The notes beneath the pieces were generated by a model that searched no databases, was not told the origin of the DNA, and was given only the letters and a program-made list of their open reading frames with translations. Made by a program: the position numbers and the translations under genes. Shown piece by piece: positions 8,019 to 16,433 of a stretch of 64,000 nt of DNA (positions are counted from its first letter, which is position 1; every line of letters starts with the position of its first letter). The DNA comes from Pseudomonas hygromyciniae (GTDB lineage Bacteria; Pseudomonadota; Gammaproteobacteria; Pseudomonadales; Pseudomonadaceae): contig NZ_CP070506.1 of NCBI RefSeq assembly GCF_016925675.1, positions 990,501-1,054,500 on the forward strand, given 5' to 3'.

Positions 8019-9037
8019 TCATGCCGGCGCTCGCGATTCCCTTGGTCAAAAGCGCCACGGTTGCGGCACGCCTGCGCCTGGGGCGGGGCCTGCGTATGCC
8101 GTTTCAGGTGACAGGCCAGCACGGTGAGCTGCTGCTTGAGCCTGGACGTGCGCCCAGGAGCGCCGCTGCGCTGTATTTCGAAACGGCCTGTGGGCTGCTG
8201 GCCTTCAGCGAGCCAGGGCCGATGTTCAGTCTTCTGGGGGAGTGCCCGGTGACGCTCGCCGAGGCCGGCAATGATCCGGACTCCTGGTTCTGGGAACTGT
8301 TCCAGCACCACTTGAGCCCTCAGGTGCGAGCGCTGTTTGGTTACCTGCGGCTGCGGGCCGTCCCTGGAAAACTGAATTTCGGTTGTCGGCTCACGGTGAC
8401 GTTGGGGGCCTCCCGGGTGGTGGGCTACCTGTTGCTGGCCCCCGAGAGTCTGTTGGCATTGTGTGATGCGGGGCGCTGGCAACCTACGGCCCTGCCGTTG
8501 CCGGCCTCGTTTCAACTGACGATTGCCGTGACGCTGGGGCGGTTGAAACTGCCCCTGAGCCAAGTTCGCGGCCTGCGTGCCGGCGATGTGGTGATGCTGG
8601 AGCAGGCTTTTTTTGATGTGCACGGCAATGGCCAGTTACGGATTGGCAAGCATCGCCTGCATGGGCGCATTGACGATGAATCAGGGCCTGTGGGCCTGAC
8701 ACTTGTATCTATCGAGGAAACGTCTGTGGACGAGGATCTTTCAGCACAACACTACTCGGGGTATGACGAGCATGACCTTGATGAACCCGTGGTAGATGTT
8801 TTTGGCCATGAGCCTTTCGACGAGTTGAGCATGGCCTTGAATGTGCGCTGTGGCACCCTGAACCTGACGCTCGGGGAGCTGCGCAACCTTGCGCCCGGTG
8901 CGGTGTTGAGCATCGCGGGCTACGCTCCCGGCATGGCGGGGCTCTACTACGGCGATCGGCCGATTGGCCAGGGCCAGTTGGTCGAGATGGATGGACGCCT
9001 GGGCCTGCAGTTGTCCCGTGTGATTTTCGCGCGATGA
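8015..9037 (+). CDS. sctQ: SctQ (HrcQ/RscQ) cytoplasmic ring protein, single fused form
   Basis: This 340-residue sorting-platform protein is related to FliM/FliN. The N-terminal part (about 1-235) matches HrcQA. An acidic linker (about 238-270, with [20 protein letters not shown]) leads to a C-terminal SPOA domain (about 275-340, [18 protein letters not shown]) matching HrcQB. In P. syringae these are two genes, and here they form one frame. Inside the linker a GTG at 8726 is preceded by AGGA at a seven-base spacing, so a separate C-terminal product of about 103 residues is likely. The ATG at 8015 overlaps the sctP stop. A second ATG two codons on (8021) is possible. Confidence 0.92.
   Translation: MIMPALAIPLVKSATVAARLRLGRGLRMPFQVTGQHGELLLEPGRAPRSAAALYFETACGLLAFSEPGPMFSLLGECPVTLAEAGNDPDSWFWELFQHHLSPQVRALFGYLRLRAVPGKLNFGCRLTVTLGASRVVGYLLLAPESLLALCDAGRWQPTALPLPASFQLTIAVTLGRLKLPLSQVRGLRAGDVVMLEQAFFDVHGNGQLRIGKHRLHGRIDDESGPVGLTLVSIEETSVDEDLSAQHYSGYDEHDLDEPVVDVFGHEPFDELSMALNVRCGTLNLTLGELRNLAPGAVLSIAGYAPGMAGLYYGDRPIGQGQLVEMDGRLGLQLSRVIFAR
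8715..8728 (+). promoter_or_regulatory. Internal ribosome-binding site and GTG start inside sctQ
   Basis: AGGA (8715-8718, within GAGGAAA), seven bases, then an in-frame GTG at 8726-8728, codon 238 of sctQ. This lies where HrcQA ends and HrcQB begins in species with two genes. Internal starts giving a C-terminal SctQ fragment are established for Yersinia and Salmonella. Its use here is inferred. Confidence 0.55.
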
Positions 9038-9687
9038 CGTTCCAGGGGGTCGAGCCCGTCATCCTCGCGTTATTCATCGGCGCACTGGCCTTGATGCCGA
9101 TGCTGTTGATCGTCTGCACCGCCTTTCTGAAAATCATCATTGTGCTGATGATCACCCGTAATGCCATCGGCGTGCAGCAAGTGCCGCCGAGCATGGCGCT
9201 CAACGGCATCGCGCTGGCGGCGACCCTGTTTATCATGGCGCCGGTGGGGTATGCCATTGCCCAGAACGTCAAGCAAGCCCCGGTGGACTTGAGCAGCGTG
9301 CAACGCTTCCAGGAAACGGGGCTGGTGGCCATTGAGCCGCTGCGTCTGTTCATGACGCGCAACACCGACCCGGACGTCCTCACGCACCTGCTGGAAAATA
9401 CCGCACGCATGTGGCCGCCGGAAATGGCGCAGAACGCTCAGCGCGACGATCTCCTATTGCTGATTCCGGCCTACGTGATTTCCCAATTGCAGGCCGGGTT
9501 CGAAATCGGTTTCCTGATCTATATCCCCTTTATCGTCATCGACCTGATTGTCTCCAACCTGCTGCTGGCCCTGGGCATGCAGATGGTTTCGCCGATGACC
9601 ATTTCCCTACCCCTCAAGTTGCTCCTGTTCGTATTGGTTTCTGGTTGGTCGCGGCTGCTCGACAGTCTGTTCCTTTCTTATTTGTGA
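9034..9687 (+). CDS. sctR: SctR (HrcR/RscR) export apparatus protein
   Basis: This 217-residue inner-membrane protein is homologous to FliP. It has about four membrane segments and the conserved stretch [21 protein letters not shown] near residues 30-50. A second family stretch, [20 protein letters not shown], follows. Five SctR subunits, with SctS and SctT, make the helical export pore above SctV. The ATG at 9034 overlaps the sctQ stop. The gene is intact and of full length. I recall that P. fluorescens SBW25 carries a damaged copy at this locus, so an intact sctR suggests a working export gate here. Confidence 0.96.
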   Translation: MTFQGVEPVILALFIGALALMPMLLIVCTAFLKIIIVLMITRNAIGVQQVPPSMALNGIALAATLFIMAPVGYAIAQNVKQAPVDLSSVQRFQETGLVAIEPLRLFMTRNTDPDVLTHLLENTARMWPPEMAQNAQRDDLLLLIPAYVISQLQAGFEIGFLIYIPFIVIDLIVSNLLLALGMQMVSPMTISLPLKLLLFVLVSGWSRLLDSLFLSYL

Positions 9688-9694
9688 GTGACCT

Positions 9695-9958
9695 ATGGAA
9701 CCGATCGTACTGTTCAAGCAAGGCATGCTGCTGGTGGTGGTGCTCTCGGCGCCGCCGCTGATTGTCGCGGTGATCGTCGGGGTGATGACCTCCCTGGTGC
9801 AGGCCCTGATGCAGGTACAGGACCAGACGTTGCCCTTTGGCATCAAGCTGGTGGCCGTCGGCATCACCCTGATCTTGACCGGGCGCTGGATTGGCGTGGA
9901 GTTGATTCAACTGATCAACATGACATTCGACATGATTGCCCGCTCGGCACTGAACTGA
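9695..9958 (+). CDS. sctS: SctS (HrcS/RscS) export apparatus protein
   Basis: This small 87-residue inner-membrane protein is homologous to FliQ. It has two hydrophobic hairpin segments (LLVVVLSAPPLIVAVIVGVM and an IKLVAVGITLILTGRWIG region) and the family motif SLVQALMQVQDQTL between them. Four copies join SctR and SctT in the export pore. It starts seven bases after sctR. Length and sequence are typical, and there are no unusual features. Confidence 0.95.
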   Translation: MEPIVLFKQGMLLVVVLSAPPLIVAVIVGVMTSLVQALMQVQDQTLPFGIKLVAVGITLILTGRWIGVELIQLINMTFDMIARSALN

Positions 9959-9968
9959 GGCACACGCA

Positions 9969-10757
9969 TTGCTCCTTTACCTTGAGTTTTTGCCCAGCCT
10001 GTTGATCAGCATGGCGCGCATCTACCCGTGCATGTTCCTGGTGCCGGCTTTCTGTTTCCAGCATGTACGCGGGATGACCCGGCACACGATTGTGATGGTC
10101 GTGGCCCTGTTCCCCACACCCGGCATTCATGCCGCATTGATGGGCAAGGACTACTCCGCGTTGATGCTTGGCGGGCTGGTCCTCAAGGAAGCTGCCCTGG
10201 GATTCTTGCTCGGGGTTTTGCTGTTCATGCCGTTCTGGATGGTCGAGTCGGTAGGCGCGTTGCTCGATAACCAGCGTGGCGCTCTGGCGGGCGGGCAACT
10301 CAACCCTTCGCTGGGGCCGGATGCGACACCGGTCGGGCACCTGTTCAAGCAGTTGGCGATTTTCCTGTTGATCACAACCCTTGGGTTGGGCGTGCTGACG
10401 CAAGTGATCTGGGACAGCTACCTGATCTGGCCACCCACGGCGTGGGTGCCCCTGCCGGCGGTCAATGGCTTTAGCGTGTTCCTTGGCCTGCTCGGCGATA
10501 CCTTCGTGCACATGATGCTCTACGCGGCGCCGTTTATTGCGGTGCTGTTGCTGCTGGAGTTCGGTTTTGCCTTGCTCGGGCTCTACAGTCCGCAGTTGCA
10601 GGTGTCCACCCTGGCCATGCCGGCCAAGAGCCTGGCGGGCTTGGCCTTCCTGCTGCTGTACTTTCCGTTGTTGGAGGACTTGATCGCCGGGCGCATGGGC
10701 CTGCTGATGGACCTCAAGCATTCTCTTGGTCTGATGTTTCGAGGCCCGGGGCAATGA
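9969..10757 (+). CDS. sctT: SctT (HrcT/RscT) export apparatus protein
   Basis: This 262-residue, very hydrophobic protein is homologous to FliR, with about six membrane segments. One copy completes the SctR5-SctS4-SctT1 export pore. The start is the TTG at 9969, giving MLLYLEF. It is supported by CTGAGG eight bases upstream, which itself overlaps the sctS stop codon, so translation is probably coupled to sctS. A family stretch LDNQRGALAGGQLNPSLG is at about residues 98-115. The end overlaps sctU as ATGA. The rare start codon fits the single-copy need for SctT, but that link is only an idea. Confidence 0.94.
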   Translation: MLLYLEFLPSLLISMARIYPCMFLVPAFCFQHVRGMTRHTIVMVVALFPTPGIHAALMGKDYSALMLGGLVLKEAALGFLLGVLLFMPFWMVESVGALLDNQRGALAGGQLNPSLGPDATPVGHLFKQLAIFLLITTLGLGVLTQVIWDSYLIWPPTAWVPLPAVNGFSVFLGLLGDTFVHMMLYAAPFIAVLLLLEFGFALLGLYSPQLQVSTLAMPAKSLAGLAFLLLYFPLLEDLIAGRMGLLMDLKHSLGLMFRGPGQ

Positions 10758-11851
10758 GTGACTCCGGCGAGAAAAAACACGCGGCGAGTCCCAAGAAACT
10801 CCAGGACCAACGCAAGAAAGGCCAGGTTGCCCAAAGCCAGGACGTGGCCAAACTGTTGGTGCTCACCGCGATCAGCGAGATCGCCCTGTTTACCGCCGAC
10901 ACCAGCCTGCAGCGCTTCCAGCAGATGATGGCGTTGCCTTTTGCGCGCGTGGGCCAGCCGTTTGTGCGCGCCCTGGAAGAAGTGCTGATGGACGGCCTGG
11001 TGGTGTTTTTTTCGTTCGGCCTGTTGATGTGCGGTGTGGCGATCGCGGTAAAGCTGATAAGCAGTTGGATGCAGTTCGGCTTGCTGTTCGCCCCCGAAAG
11101 CCTGAAGCCGGATTTCAACCGTCTCAACCCACTCAGTCAGCTCAAGCAAATGTTTTCTGCGCAGTCGGTGATCAACCTCTTGATGGGGCTGGGCAAGGCG
11201 TTGCTGCTCTCGCTGATCCTGTATGTAGTCATCACCCCCTCGCTGCAGGTGCTGATCAACCTGGCCACCAGCGATCTGCAGAGCTACATCGTGGCGCTGA
11301 TCGCCCTGTTCCGTCACTTGCTGCATGCCTGCCTGGGACTGTTGTTGGTACTCGCGCTGATCGACTGGAGCATGCAGAAGTATTTCTTTGCCAAGCGCAT
11401 GCGCATGACCCAGGTGGAGGTGGTCAAGGAGTACAAGGACATGGAGGGCGATCCCCACGTCAAGGGCCAGCGCCGCTCCCTGGCCTACCAACTCGCCCAG
11501 GAAGAGCCGAAGGTCAAGCTGCCCAAGTTGGAAGAGTCCGACATGCTGGTGGTCAACCCGACGCACTTTGCCGTGGCGCTGTACTACCGGCCCGGCAAAA
11601 CGCCGCTGCCGATGTTGGTCGACAAAGGCACCGATGCCCAGGCGCGCCAGTTGATTGGCCGGGCCAAGGCCGCCGACGTGCCGGTGATCCAGTGTGTGTG
11701 GCTGGCGCGCATGTTGTATGAACGAAAGCTCGGAGCGCCGATTCCCCGGGAGAGTTTGCAGGCGGTGGCGCTGATCTATCGCACCCTGCGTGAACTGGAT
11801 GATGAGTCCAAGCGCCAGACCCTGGAGTTACCGGAGCTTGCGCGTCGCTAG
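10754..11851 (+). CDS. sctU: SctU (HrcU/RscU) export switch protein
   Basis: This 365-residue protein is homologous to FlhB. Four membrane segments (about 30-210) precede a cytoplasmic domain with the self-cleaving motif N268-P-T-H271 (VVNPTHFAVALYYRPG). Cleavage between N and P is needed for the switch in substrate class, together with SctP. The N-terminus SDSGEKKHAASPKKLQDQRK is typical. It is the last gene of the operon. Its stop TAG shares a CTAG palindrome with the stop of the convergent hrpV gene, so the two coding regions overlap by four bases with no room for a terminator. Confidence 0.96.
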   Translation: MSDSGEKKHAASPKKLQDQRKKGQVAQSQDVAKLLVLTAISEIALFTADTSLQRFQQMMALPFARVGQPFVRALEEVLMDGLVVFFSFGLLMCGVAIAVKLISSWMQFGLLFAPESLKPDFNRLNPLSQLKQMFSAQSVINLLMGLGKALLLSLILYVVITPSLQVLINLATSDLQSYIVALIALFRHLLHACLGLLLVLALIDWSMQKYFFAKRMRMTQVEVVKEYKDMEGDPHVKGQRRSLAYQLAQEEPKVKLPKLEESDMLVVNPTHFAVALYYRPGKTPLPMLVDKGTDAQARQLIGRAKAADVPVIQCVWLARMLYERKLGAPIPRESLQAVALIYRTLRELDDESKRQTLELPELARR

Positions 11852-12219
11852 GGCGCGCGGCGTACATCCAGGGCTTCGAGCTTGGCCAGTGAGAGCAGTC
11901 GGCTGACGATGTCATCGAGCGACTGGCCGTTGGGCACCAGTGCATGCCAGATCACCAGGCTGCCCTTGGCATCGAGATAGACAAAGCATCCCTCGAACAC
12001 CATGGCGTGGACGAAGCGTCGTTCCAGCACCCGCTGTACCTGGCCGGCCTGCAGCGCCTCAGGTGCAATCTGCAGGGCCAGGCCGGGCTTCTGGCCGGCG
12101 TTCAACCGGCACAGGCCGATGCCCGGGCACAGAGGCTGGTGAGCGACGGCGCCGCTCACCAGACTGTCCAGAAGTACCTGGCGACGCCCATCATCGTCGG
12201 GTAATCCCATGGCGGTCAT
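11848..12219 (-). CDS. hrpV: HrpV-like negative regulator of type III secretion
   Basis: This 123-residue cytoplasmic protein is at the end of the hrpF-hrpG-sctC-hrpT-hrpV operon, the position and size of HrpV in P. syringae. There HrpV binds the activator HrpS and holds it inactive, and HrpG relieves this by binding HrpV. The protein has the small mixed alpha/beta look of a secretion chaperone. The ATG at 12219 overlaps the hrpT stop as ATGA and is preferred to the longer frame starting at 12294 inside hrpT. Here the presumed target would be the single RspR activator. Sequence similarity is not obvious by eye, and the call rests on order. Confidence 0.75.
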   Translation of the reverse strand: MTAMGLPDDDGRRQVLLDSLVSGAVAHQPLCPGIGLCRLNAGQKPGLALQIAPEALQAGQVQRVLERRFVHAMVFEGCFVYLDAKGSLVIWHALVPNGQSLDDIVSRLLSLAKLEALDVRRAP

Positions 12220-12419
12220 TGCTCCAGCGAGATCGTCTGATAGTCCGACCTTTCGCCTGATGGGCCGGGTTCGACGCGCATCTGCGGCGGCCACCAGACC
12301 ACCAGCTTGTTAGCGCTCGATTGCGGACGGGAGCAGGAGTTGCCTTTGCACGTCGGCGTACAGCCGGCCATAAGCAGCGCAAGGCCCAGGAGGGTGATGC
12401 AGGAGAGTCGCTGTTTCAT
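12216..12419 (-). CDS. hrpT: HrpT-like outer-membrane lipoprotein
   Basis: This 67-residue protein starts with a lipoprotein signal MKQRLSCITLLGLALLMAGC, with lipobox LMAGC and the modified cysteine at residue 20. A short Cys-containing and Pro-rich mature part follows. Position between sctC and hrpV matches HrpT, a small lipoprotein thought to act as pilot for the secretin in Hrp systems. The start overlaps the sctC stop as ATGA, and its own stop overlaps the hrpV start. It is easily missed because of its length. Confidence 0.85.
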   Translation of the reverse strand: MKQRLSCITLLGLALLMAGCTPTCKGNSCSRPQSSANKLVVWWPPQMRVEPGPSGERSDYQTISLEQ

Positions 12420-14557
12420 GGCGCAGTCTTCCGTGTTGGCGTGAGCAGGGAGGGGCGGGTTACACCGATATGTTCATCCTTCACCACCGGGCGCATGGCG
12501 ATGAACACCTCGGCCTCTTCACCCGGTTTGAGCCAGGCCCGTGGCCAGACGCTGACGGCCAGGGTCTGGGAATTGCTGCATTCGCTCTCATCGATGCGCA
12601 CGTTGCGATTGAACTGATTACGCATCACCACCACCGCCACGTTGAACTGCGGGCCGGCGTACCACTGGCTGCGTTCGGTATTGAGCGCCAGCAGGTCACG
12701 GGTGTTGCACAAGGTCCCCAGGCCCAGCGGCATGGGCGCGGCTTTGAAGGCGTCAGGCACTTGTCCGGTGACGAGGTGGGCGAGGGCGCTGGTGATTGCG
12801 CTGCGCTTGATCACCGGTGGGTGCTCGGCATAGCGCCTGGCCAAGGGGTTGAGGGCCGCCTGCAGCTCTACCTGATCGTCCGCTGGCAAGTAACGTGACG
12901 GGTCGGCCTGGTCGCCGATGACGCGGGGGGTGAGGATAAACAGGCGTTCACGTCGGTTGTTCTGCCGCTCGGTGGAAGAGAACAGTGTCTTGCCCAGCAA
13001 CGGTATGTCCCCCAGCAGCGGCACCTTGTTTCTTTTATCGGTGCTTTCGGTGACATGGAACCCGCCGACCACCAGCGAACGTTTTTCCGCCATCACCGCC
13101 TGGGTGCTGACTTTGCCCCGGCGTACATCGGGACCGATACGTTCGGGGTTGGACTCGTCGAAGTTGCCGTCTTCAATATCCACCGCCAGATGGACCTGGT
13201 GCTTGCCACGGGTGGTAATGACCCGTGGCACCACCTGGAAACTGGTGCCCACGGTGATAGGCAGGATGGTCGCGTTTTCGACGCCGGCCGTCAGGTACTG
13301 AGTGCGGTTGAAGTCAATCACCGCAGGTTGGTTTTCCAGGGTCAGCACCGAAGGATTGGACACCATGGTCGCCAGGCCCTTGGCTTCCAGGGCTCGTATG
13401 TCGGCGTAGAAACGGTCGCGCTTTTCCACCGACAGTTGCGCCGATGTCCCAGGCGCCATGTTCACGCCGCCGAGAAAGCGGCTGTTCTGAAAGCCCCAGT
13501 TGACCCCGAACTCTCGCAGTTGCGTACGCTCGATATCGAGGATGATTGCGTCGATCTCCACCAGTTTGCGTGCCACATCGAGCTGGGCGATCAGCTCGCG
13601 GTACATGGCCTGGCGCTCCGGCAGGTCGTAGATCAAGACGGCATTGTTGCGCACATCCGCTTCGACACGAATTCGGCCTCTTGCAGCGGGGGCTCTGGAG
13701 GTCAGCGCCATGCCGGGTTCCATCTGCCCGAGGGGCGCCTGTGCGCCGAGCATCTGGTTCAGCATCGGGTTGCTCAGCCGGGGAAGGATCGGGGTGATGG
13801 GCGAGGGCTGCGCTGCCGAGGCCGGGCGTGGGCTCATCGACGACAGTACGGAGTTGTCCCGCGGCTCCAACAGCCCGCGTAGCATGCTGGCAACACCCGC
13901 GATGACCAGCTTTTCTCCACGATAATCAATCGGGCGATCCGCCGCGTTGGCGAATTTCAGCGGGAAAGTCAGCACGCTCTGTTTTTCATCGGGAGATTTT
14001 CGCTGGCTGCTGAATTGCCTGATCTGTTCGATGTACCGCTTGGGGCCGGATACCAGCACCACGCCATCTTCAGGGAGTTCTCCCCAACCGAAACGGTTAT
14101 CGAGCAGGCCAATGTCCGTCAATGCCTGCTTGAGGTCCGCAACGGTTTGCGATGAAACCTCCAGGCGCGAGGACTGCTGCTGGTCCAGGGTGCTGATGTA
14201 CAGCGTGTTGTTGTACATGTACCACTGGAAACGATGTTCTACCCCCAGCCGGTCAAGCAACGACTGTGGGGTATTGGCGCGTATCTTGCCGTTGACGTTG
14301 CCTTCCAGATGGCCATCGATCTGAATCTGCGTGCCAAAGGTCTGGGCGAAATCCTCTAGTACCTCACGCACCTGCTTATGTTCAGCTTCATAGGCGTACG
14401 CGGTTCTTTTCCATTCGGCGGGGATCGCGGCGAGCGGGCTTTGCACGGGCAAAAACAACCAGGGCAGTACCAGCAGGTAACGCCAATGAGGGCCTTTTTG
14501 AGGGGCGGCGGGCGAGACGGCGCGCAAGCGGGTGCGCTTGTGGTTCTTGTTGGACAT
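12416..14557 (-). CDS. sctC: SctC (HrcC/RscC) outer-membrane secretin
   Basis: This 713-residue secretin forms the outer-membrane ring of the type III apparatus. The start at ATG 14557 gives MSNKNHKRTRLRAV followed by a hydrophobic signal segment at about 29-44 (LLVLPWLFLPVQSPLAA). An N0 domain follows (VREVLEDFAQTFGTQIQIDG), then N1/N3 repeats and a C-terminal secretin domain with SNPSVLTLENQPAVIDF and VGGFHVTESTDKRNKVPLLG. The longer frame to 14722 runs into hrpG and is not used. The protein should work with SctD/SctJ below and the small lipoprotein HrpT as pilot. The stop overlaps hrpT by four bases. Confidence 0.95.
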   Translation of the reverse strand: MSNKNHKRTRLRAVSPAAPQKGPHWRYLLVLPWLFLPVQSPLAAIPAEWKRTAYAYEAEHKQVREVLEDFAQTFGTQIQIDGHLEGNVNGKIRANTPQSLLDRLGVEHRFQWYMYNNTLYISTLDQQQSSRLEVSSQTVADLKQALTDIGLLDNRFGWGELPEDGVVLVSGPKRYIEQIRQFSSQRKSPDEKQSVLTFPLKFANAADRPIDYRGEKLVIAGVASMLRGLLEPRDNSVLSSMSPRPASAAQPSPITPILPRLSNPMLNQMLGAQAPLGQMEPGMALTSRAPAARGRIRVEADVRNNAVLIYDLPERQAMYRELIAQLDVARKLVEIDAIILDIERTQLREFGVNWGFQNSRFLGGVNMAPGTSAQLSVEKRDRFYADIRALEAKGLATMVSNPSVLTLENQPAVIDFNRTQYLTAGVENATILPITVGTSFQVVPRVITTRGKHQVHLAVDIEDGNFDESNPERIGPDVRRGKVSTQAVMAEKRSLVVGGFHVTESTDKRNKVPLLGDIPLLGKTLFSSTERQNNRRERLFILTPRVIGDQADPSRYLPADDQVELQAALNPLARRYAEHPPVIKRSAITSALAHLVTGQVPDAFKAAPMPLGLGTLCNTRDLLALNTERSQWYAGPQFNVAVVVMRNQFNRNVRIDESECSNSQTLAVSVWPRAWLKPGEEAEVFIAMRPVVKDEHIGVTRPSLLTPTRKTAP

Positions 14558-14571
14558 TGGATGTTCTCTGA

Positions 14572-14964
14572 TTAGTGCGGCAGCGAGCGAAGTGACGTGG
14601 GTTGGAACCGTGGGCCCTGTTTTGCAAGACGCGCGATCATTGCGCGCCAGGTATCGCGCTGGTTGAGCAGGGCTTCGAGACTGTCCAGCAAAGGCTTCTC
14701 GCTGGCGCTTTCCTGTAGACACTGAGTCAACCAGAGCGCACCCGTTGCAGGCGCCTGTGCGAGTGCACCTTGAAAGTGACTCAGGCTTGCGTTACCCAGG
14801 TGCATCCAGGTGTTGAGGTGTGATTTATCAGGCCGGTCCCGGGTCAGTTGGACCTGCAACAAGAGGGTGTTGGAGCCGTGGCGCAGGAGTATTTCGTCAT
14901 GGTCTTCGATGAGCCTTAATTCTTCGGCGCGGCTGTTCAACCAGTTGGTAATGAGCGCCTTCAC
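14572..14964 (-). CDS. hrpG: HrpG-like regulatory chaperone
   Basis: This 130-residue protein is acidic to neutral and shows a CesT-like secretion-chaperone pattern (LLLQVQLTRDRP, HLNTWMHLGNASLSHFQGAL). It sits between hrpF and sctC, as HrpG does in P. syringae. There HrpG binds HrpV and so frees the HrpR/S activators. The start is GTG at 14964, one base after the hrpF stop, so it is probably translated by coupling. The gap to sctC is 14 bases. The role in this strain is inferred from order and fold type. Confidence 0.78.
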   Translation of the reverse strand: MKALITNWLNSRAEELRLIEDHDEILLRHGSNTLLLQVQLTRDRPDKSHLNTWMHLGNASLSHFQGALAQAPATGALWLTQCLQESASEKPLLDSLEALLNQRDTWRAMIARLAKQGPRFQPTSLRSLPH

Positions 14965-14965
14965 T

Positions 14966-15184
14966 TTATTGCCCGCTGTCCAGGCCCGCCTTCAATAGCA
15001 TATGTCTTGCCCTGATATGTTCATTGAAAACGTGTTCGGATTTACGGTTGGTCATCACCAGTTCATAGAACAAATCCATGTCCTCCGGGGATCCAGAGTT
15101 CTGCTCCATCAAATCGCGTACATCGTTTCTGCTGCGCTTCGCATCGCTAAGAAGTTGCTCTCTGTAACCTGAGTAGTAGTTCAT
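14966..15184 (-). CDS. hrpF: HrpF-like small type III secretion protein
   Basis: This 72-residue protein, MNYYSGYREQLLSDAKRSRN onward, is charged and helical, with no membrane segment. It is the first gene of the second minus-strand operon, 27 bases behind an hrp box. HrpF in P. syringae has the same size and place and is needed for secretion, perhaps as a pilin (HrpA) chaperone or early component. The ATG at 15184 was chosen because the longer frame (to 15346) runs through the hrp box. Sequence conservation is low, and position is the main evidence. Confidence 0.8.
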   Translation of the reverse strand: MNYYSGYREQLLSDAKRSRNDVRDLMEQNSGSPEDMDLFYELVMTNRKSEHVFNEHIRARHMLLKAGLDSGQ

Positions 15185-15211
15185 GGATTTGCTCCTTTTT
15201 TGTGTTTCCTC

Positions 15212-15239
15212 TCTGTGGTTTGTATTTCGAATTGGTTCC
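15212..15239 (-). promoter_or_regulatory. hrp box of the hrpF-hrpV operon
   Basis: On the minus strand GGAACC (15239-15234), a 15-base spacer, then CCACAGA (15218-15212). This is an exact consensus HrpL promoter, 27 bases before the hrpF ATG. It sits in the 95-base gap after sctL and so sets the border between the two minus-strand operons. Confidence 0.9.
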
Positions 15240-15279
15240 AGATGTAGCCGTTTATTTGGGGCAGGTGCGTGGTTGAAAA

Positions 15280-15870
15280 TCAGGCATCCAACCGTGTGCT
15301 GCTGGGGTCTAGAAAACTGTCGCGCATGGCGGCCCAACCAATGCAAAAGTCCCCTTCTTCGGTTTGTAACAGCAGGGTCTGGGGTTTGACGGTATCGTCA
15401 GCACGTAGCGCCCAGAGTGTGTTGTTGTGGTCGGCCAGAGCCTGCCGTACGGCCTCCAGCTCCTGCGGGTGGCACAGCAATGCCGCCCTGACCATCGGCA
15501 TCTGGCTGGCCATCAATTGTCTGATCAACGCTGCCATGCGTTGTGGCGGGGGCGTATCTTCCAGCAGGAGATGAATCGCCTGGTTGGCGATTGAAGAGGC
15601 ATATCGTTCAAGGTTGTCGTACATCGCCTGGCGTTCGACCTCCCAGCGCTTGAACTGCGCATCGGCACGTCGCCAGATTTCAAGGCCGGCCTGCTCCAGC
15701 AGTTTTTCCCGCTGCTTTTCTGCCAGCTTCAGCAATTGCCTGGCCTGGGCCTTGGCATGCTCCAACGTGTTGTGGGCATGGGCGTAATTGGCCAGGGTTT
15801 CGCGGGGGATCAGGGTTTCGGTAAAGGCGGCGGAACCTTTGGGCAAGTCGATTTTATGTCGGCAAAACAT
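15280..15870 (-). CDS. sctL: SctL (HrpE) ATPase stator protein
   Basis: This 196-residue protein fits SctL/HrpE, the FliH-like stator that holds the SctN ATPase and links it to SctQ. The first 100 residues include a long charged helix (ANYAHAHNTLEHAKAQARQL through KLAEKQREKLLEQAG). The rest is a mixed C-terminal domain that binds the ATPase. The N-terminus MFCRHKIDLPKGSAAF is typical of the family. It is the last gene of the hrpA-sctL operon, five bases after sctK. It has no signal peptide or membrane segment. Confidence 0.88.
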   Translation of the reverse strand: MFCRHKIDLPKGSAAFTETLIPRETLANYAHAHNTLEHAKAQARQLLKLAEKQREKLLEQAGLEIWRRADAQFKRWEVERQAMYDNLERYASSIANQAIHLLLEDTPPPQRMAALIRQLMASQMPMVRAALLCHPQELEAVRQALADHNNTLWALRADDTVKPQTLLLQTEEGDFCIGWAAMRDSFLDPSSTRLDA

Positions 15871-15875
15871 TCTGT

Positions 15876-16433
15876 TCAGTCTCCATGGTCCTTGGTGCTA
15901 GGCGCTTTGCCGTCGCTGTGGATCGTCGCAATACGCCAGACCACGGCATGCCAGAGGGTATCGAGGCGGCTGTAGGAGTCACCGAGCGAAAGGGCTTTTT
16001 TCTCCAGCTCCAGAACGCGCCGGCGAGGGAATCTCAATCTGATGCGTTGCCAGGTGGCAGGGCTGACCCAGGTACGTAGCAGTTGCAAGGGGTCGTCATC
16101 GGGCTGCAGCATATCTGGAGGCAATGCCTTGGACAGTCTGTTGCACCACTGGTGGAGGTTTTCATTCAACGCGCTTTCGTAGGCCGGGCGACACGCGCTG
16201 TCAATCAACGCCAGCACCAGGTCAAGTTGTTCCGGCGAGGCGAGCGCCAGTTGCAGCAGTGTGGGCTGAGGCGTGGGGGGCAGGCAGGGGGCGATACCGT
16301 AGAGTCTGGCTACCCACAGGTGTCGGCTGTGATGAAGTGCACTGCGTGCCGTGTGCTCATCAACCGTTCGCCAATCTTCACGTGAATGCAGCCAGGGGGT
16401 TGCCCACCACTGGACCCATGCCAGGTTACTCAT
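15876..16433 (-). CDS. sctK: SctK (HrpD) sorting-platform protein
   Basis: This 185-residue soluble protein lies between sctJ and sctL, where HrpD is found. SctK proteins link the SctD cytoplasmic domains to SctQ in the sorting platform. It begins MSNLAWVQWWATPWLHSR from the ATG at 16433, which overlaps the sctJ stop by eight bases. A longer frame to 16463 would start inside sctJ. The sequence is rich in Trp, Leu and Arg (RLRFPRRRVLELEKKALSLG). Conservation in this family is poor, so position carries most of the weight. Confidence 0.8.
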   Translation of the reverse strand: MSNLAWVQWWATPWLHSREDWRTVDEHTARSALHHSRHLWVARLYGIAPCLPPTPQPTLLQLALASPEQLDLVLALIDSACRPAYESALNENLHQWCNRLSKALPPDMLQPDDDPLQLLRTWVSPATWQRIRLRFPRRRVLELEKKALSLGDSYSRLDTLWHAVVWRIATIHSDGKAPSTKDHGD

